Origin: Nitrospira defluvii
Lineage (GTDB): Bacteria > Nitrospirota > Nitrospiria > Nitrospirales > Nitrospiraceae
Reading direction: 5' to 3'
DNA: 6,560 nt
Assembly: GCA_016199015.1 (NCBI GenBank)
Contig: JACQHN010000585.1
Location: 1-6,560 of the forward strand
Shown: positions 6,536-6,560 of the stretch, one piece after another
How the letters are laid out: each line of letters begins with the position of its first letter
How positions within the stretch are numbered: the first letter of the stretch is position 1
Notes under the pieces: generated by a model
Told to the model about the DNA's origin: nothing
Databases searched by the model: none
What the model saw: only the letters and a program-made list of their open reading frames with translations
Position numbers and translations under genes: made by a program

Positions 6536-6560
6536 AAAAGTCCGCCAGCGGCGTTCTCGC
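6526..6560 (+). repeat. Possible edge of a dispersed intergenic repeat, cut by the window
   Basis: The sequence AGGATGCTGAAAAAG (6526-6540), followed by TCCGCCAGCGGCGTTCTCGC, closely resembles from memory the border of a dispersed palindromic repeat seen between genes in Nitrospira genomes. The lpxK stop (6533-6535) falls inside it. A short hairpin CGCC/GGCG with an AGC loop (6543-6553) can be seen, but no T-tract follows. The opposite arm, expected to read CTTTTTCAGCATCCT, would lie beyond the window, so neither a repeat nor a terminator can be proven here. Confidence 0.35.

Overview
The window is a compact, GC-rich (about 60% by eye), one-directional cluster of lipid A / LPS inner-core genes. 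All genes are on the + strand, with almost no intergenic space. In order they are: the 3' half of a Gfo/Idh/MocA-family oxidoreductase gene, lpxB, an MsbA-type lipid flippase gene, a DUF374 lysophospholipid-acyltransferase-like gene, waaA (kdtA), and lpxK. The window ends just after lpxK, in what looks like the edge of an intergenic repeat. The organism is a Gram-negative bacterium with an LPS outer membrane. The gene order, the protein style and the short sequence after lpxK remind me most of Nitrospira (Nitrospirota). That is recognition from memory, not a database result, and a deltaproteobacterial-type relative is possible.

Region by region: bases 3-470 are the C-terminal domain of the oxidoreductase, cut by the window edge. 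Bases 510-1643 are lpxB, after a 39-base gap. msbA starts inside the lpxB stop codon (ATGA overlap, 1640-1643). After an 18-base gap, the DUF374 gene starts at 3395. As sequenced, its reading frame breaks at a run of nine A residues (3919-3927). The true C-terminus continues in the -1 frame and ends at 4119, where its stop overlaps the waaA start (TAATG). waaA runs 4119-5477, and its stop overlaps the lpxK start (TGATG). lpxK ends at 6535. No stretch over 300 bases lacks a gene. I saw no tRNA, rRNA, CRISPR array, insertion sequence or convincing promoter.

How the genes work together: LpxB condenses UDP-2,3-diacylglucosamine with lipid X to make the disaccharide. LpxK phosphorylates it at the 4' position, giving lipid IVA. 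WaaA adds Kdo. The DUF374 protein may add a further acyl chain. MsbA flips the finished core-lipid A across the inner membrane. The upstream oxidoreductase is of the type found beside lpxA/lpxB in several phyla. In some bacteria such an enzyme (GnnA) makes the 3-amino sugar for amide-linked lipid A.

Most of the window is ordinary housekeeping DNA, and I found no clear new system. The points worth a second look are the frameshift at the A9 slippery run in the DUF374 gene, and its link to the waaA start. Lesser points are the lipid A-linked oxidoreductase, a Gln in the N-terminal motif of WaaA where I expect Glu, and the probable repeat at the right edge.
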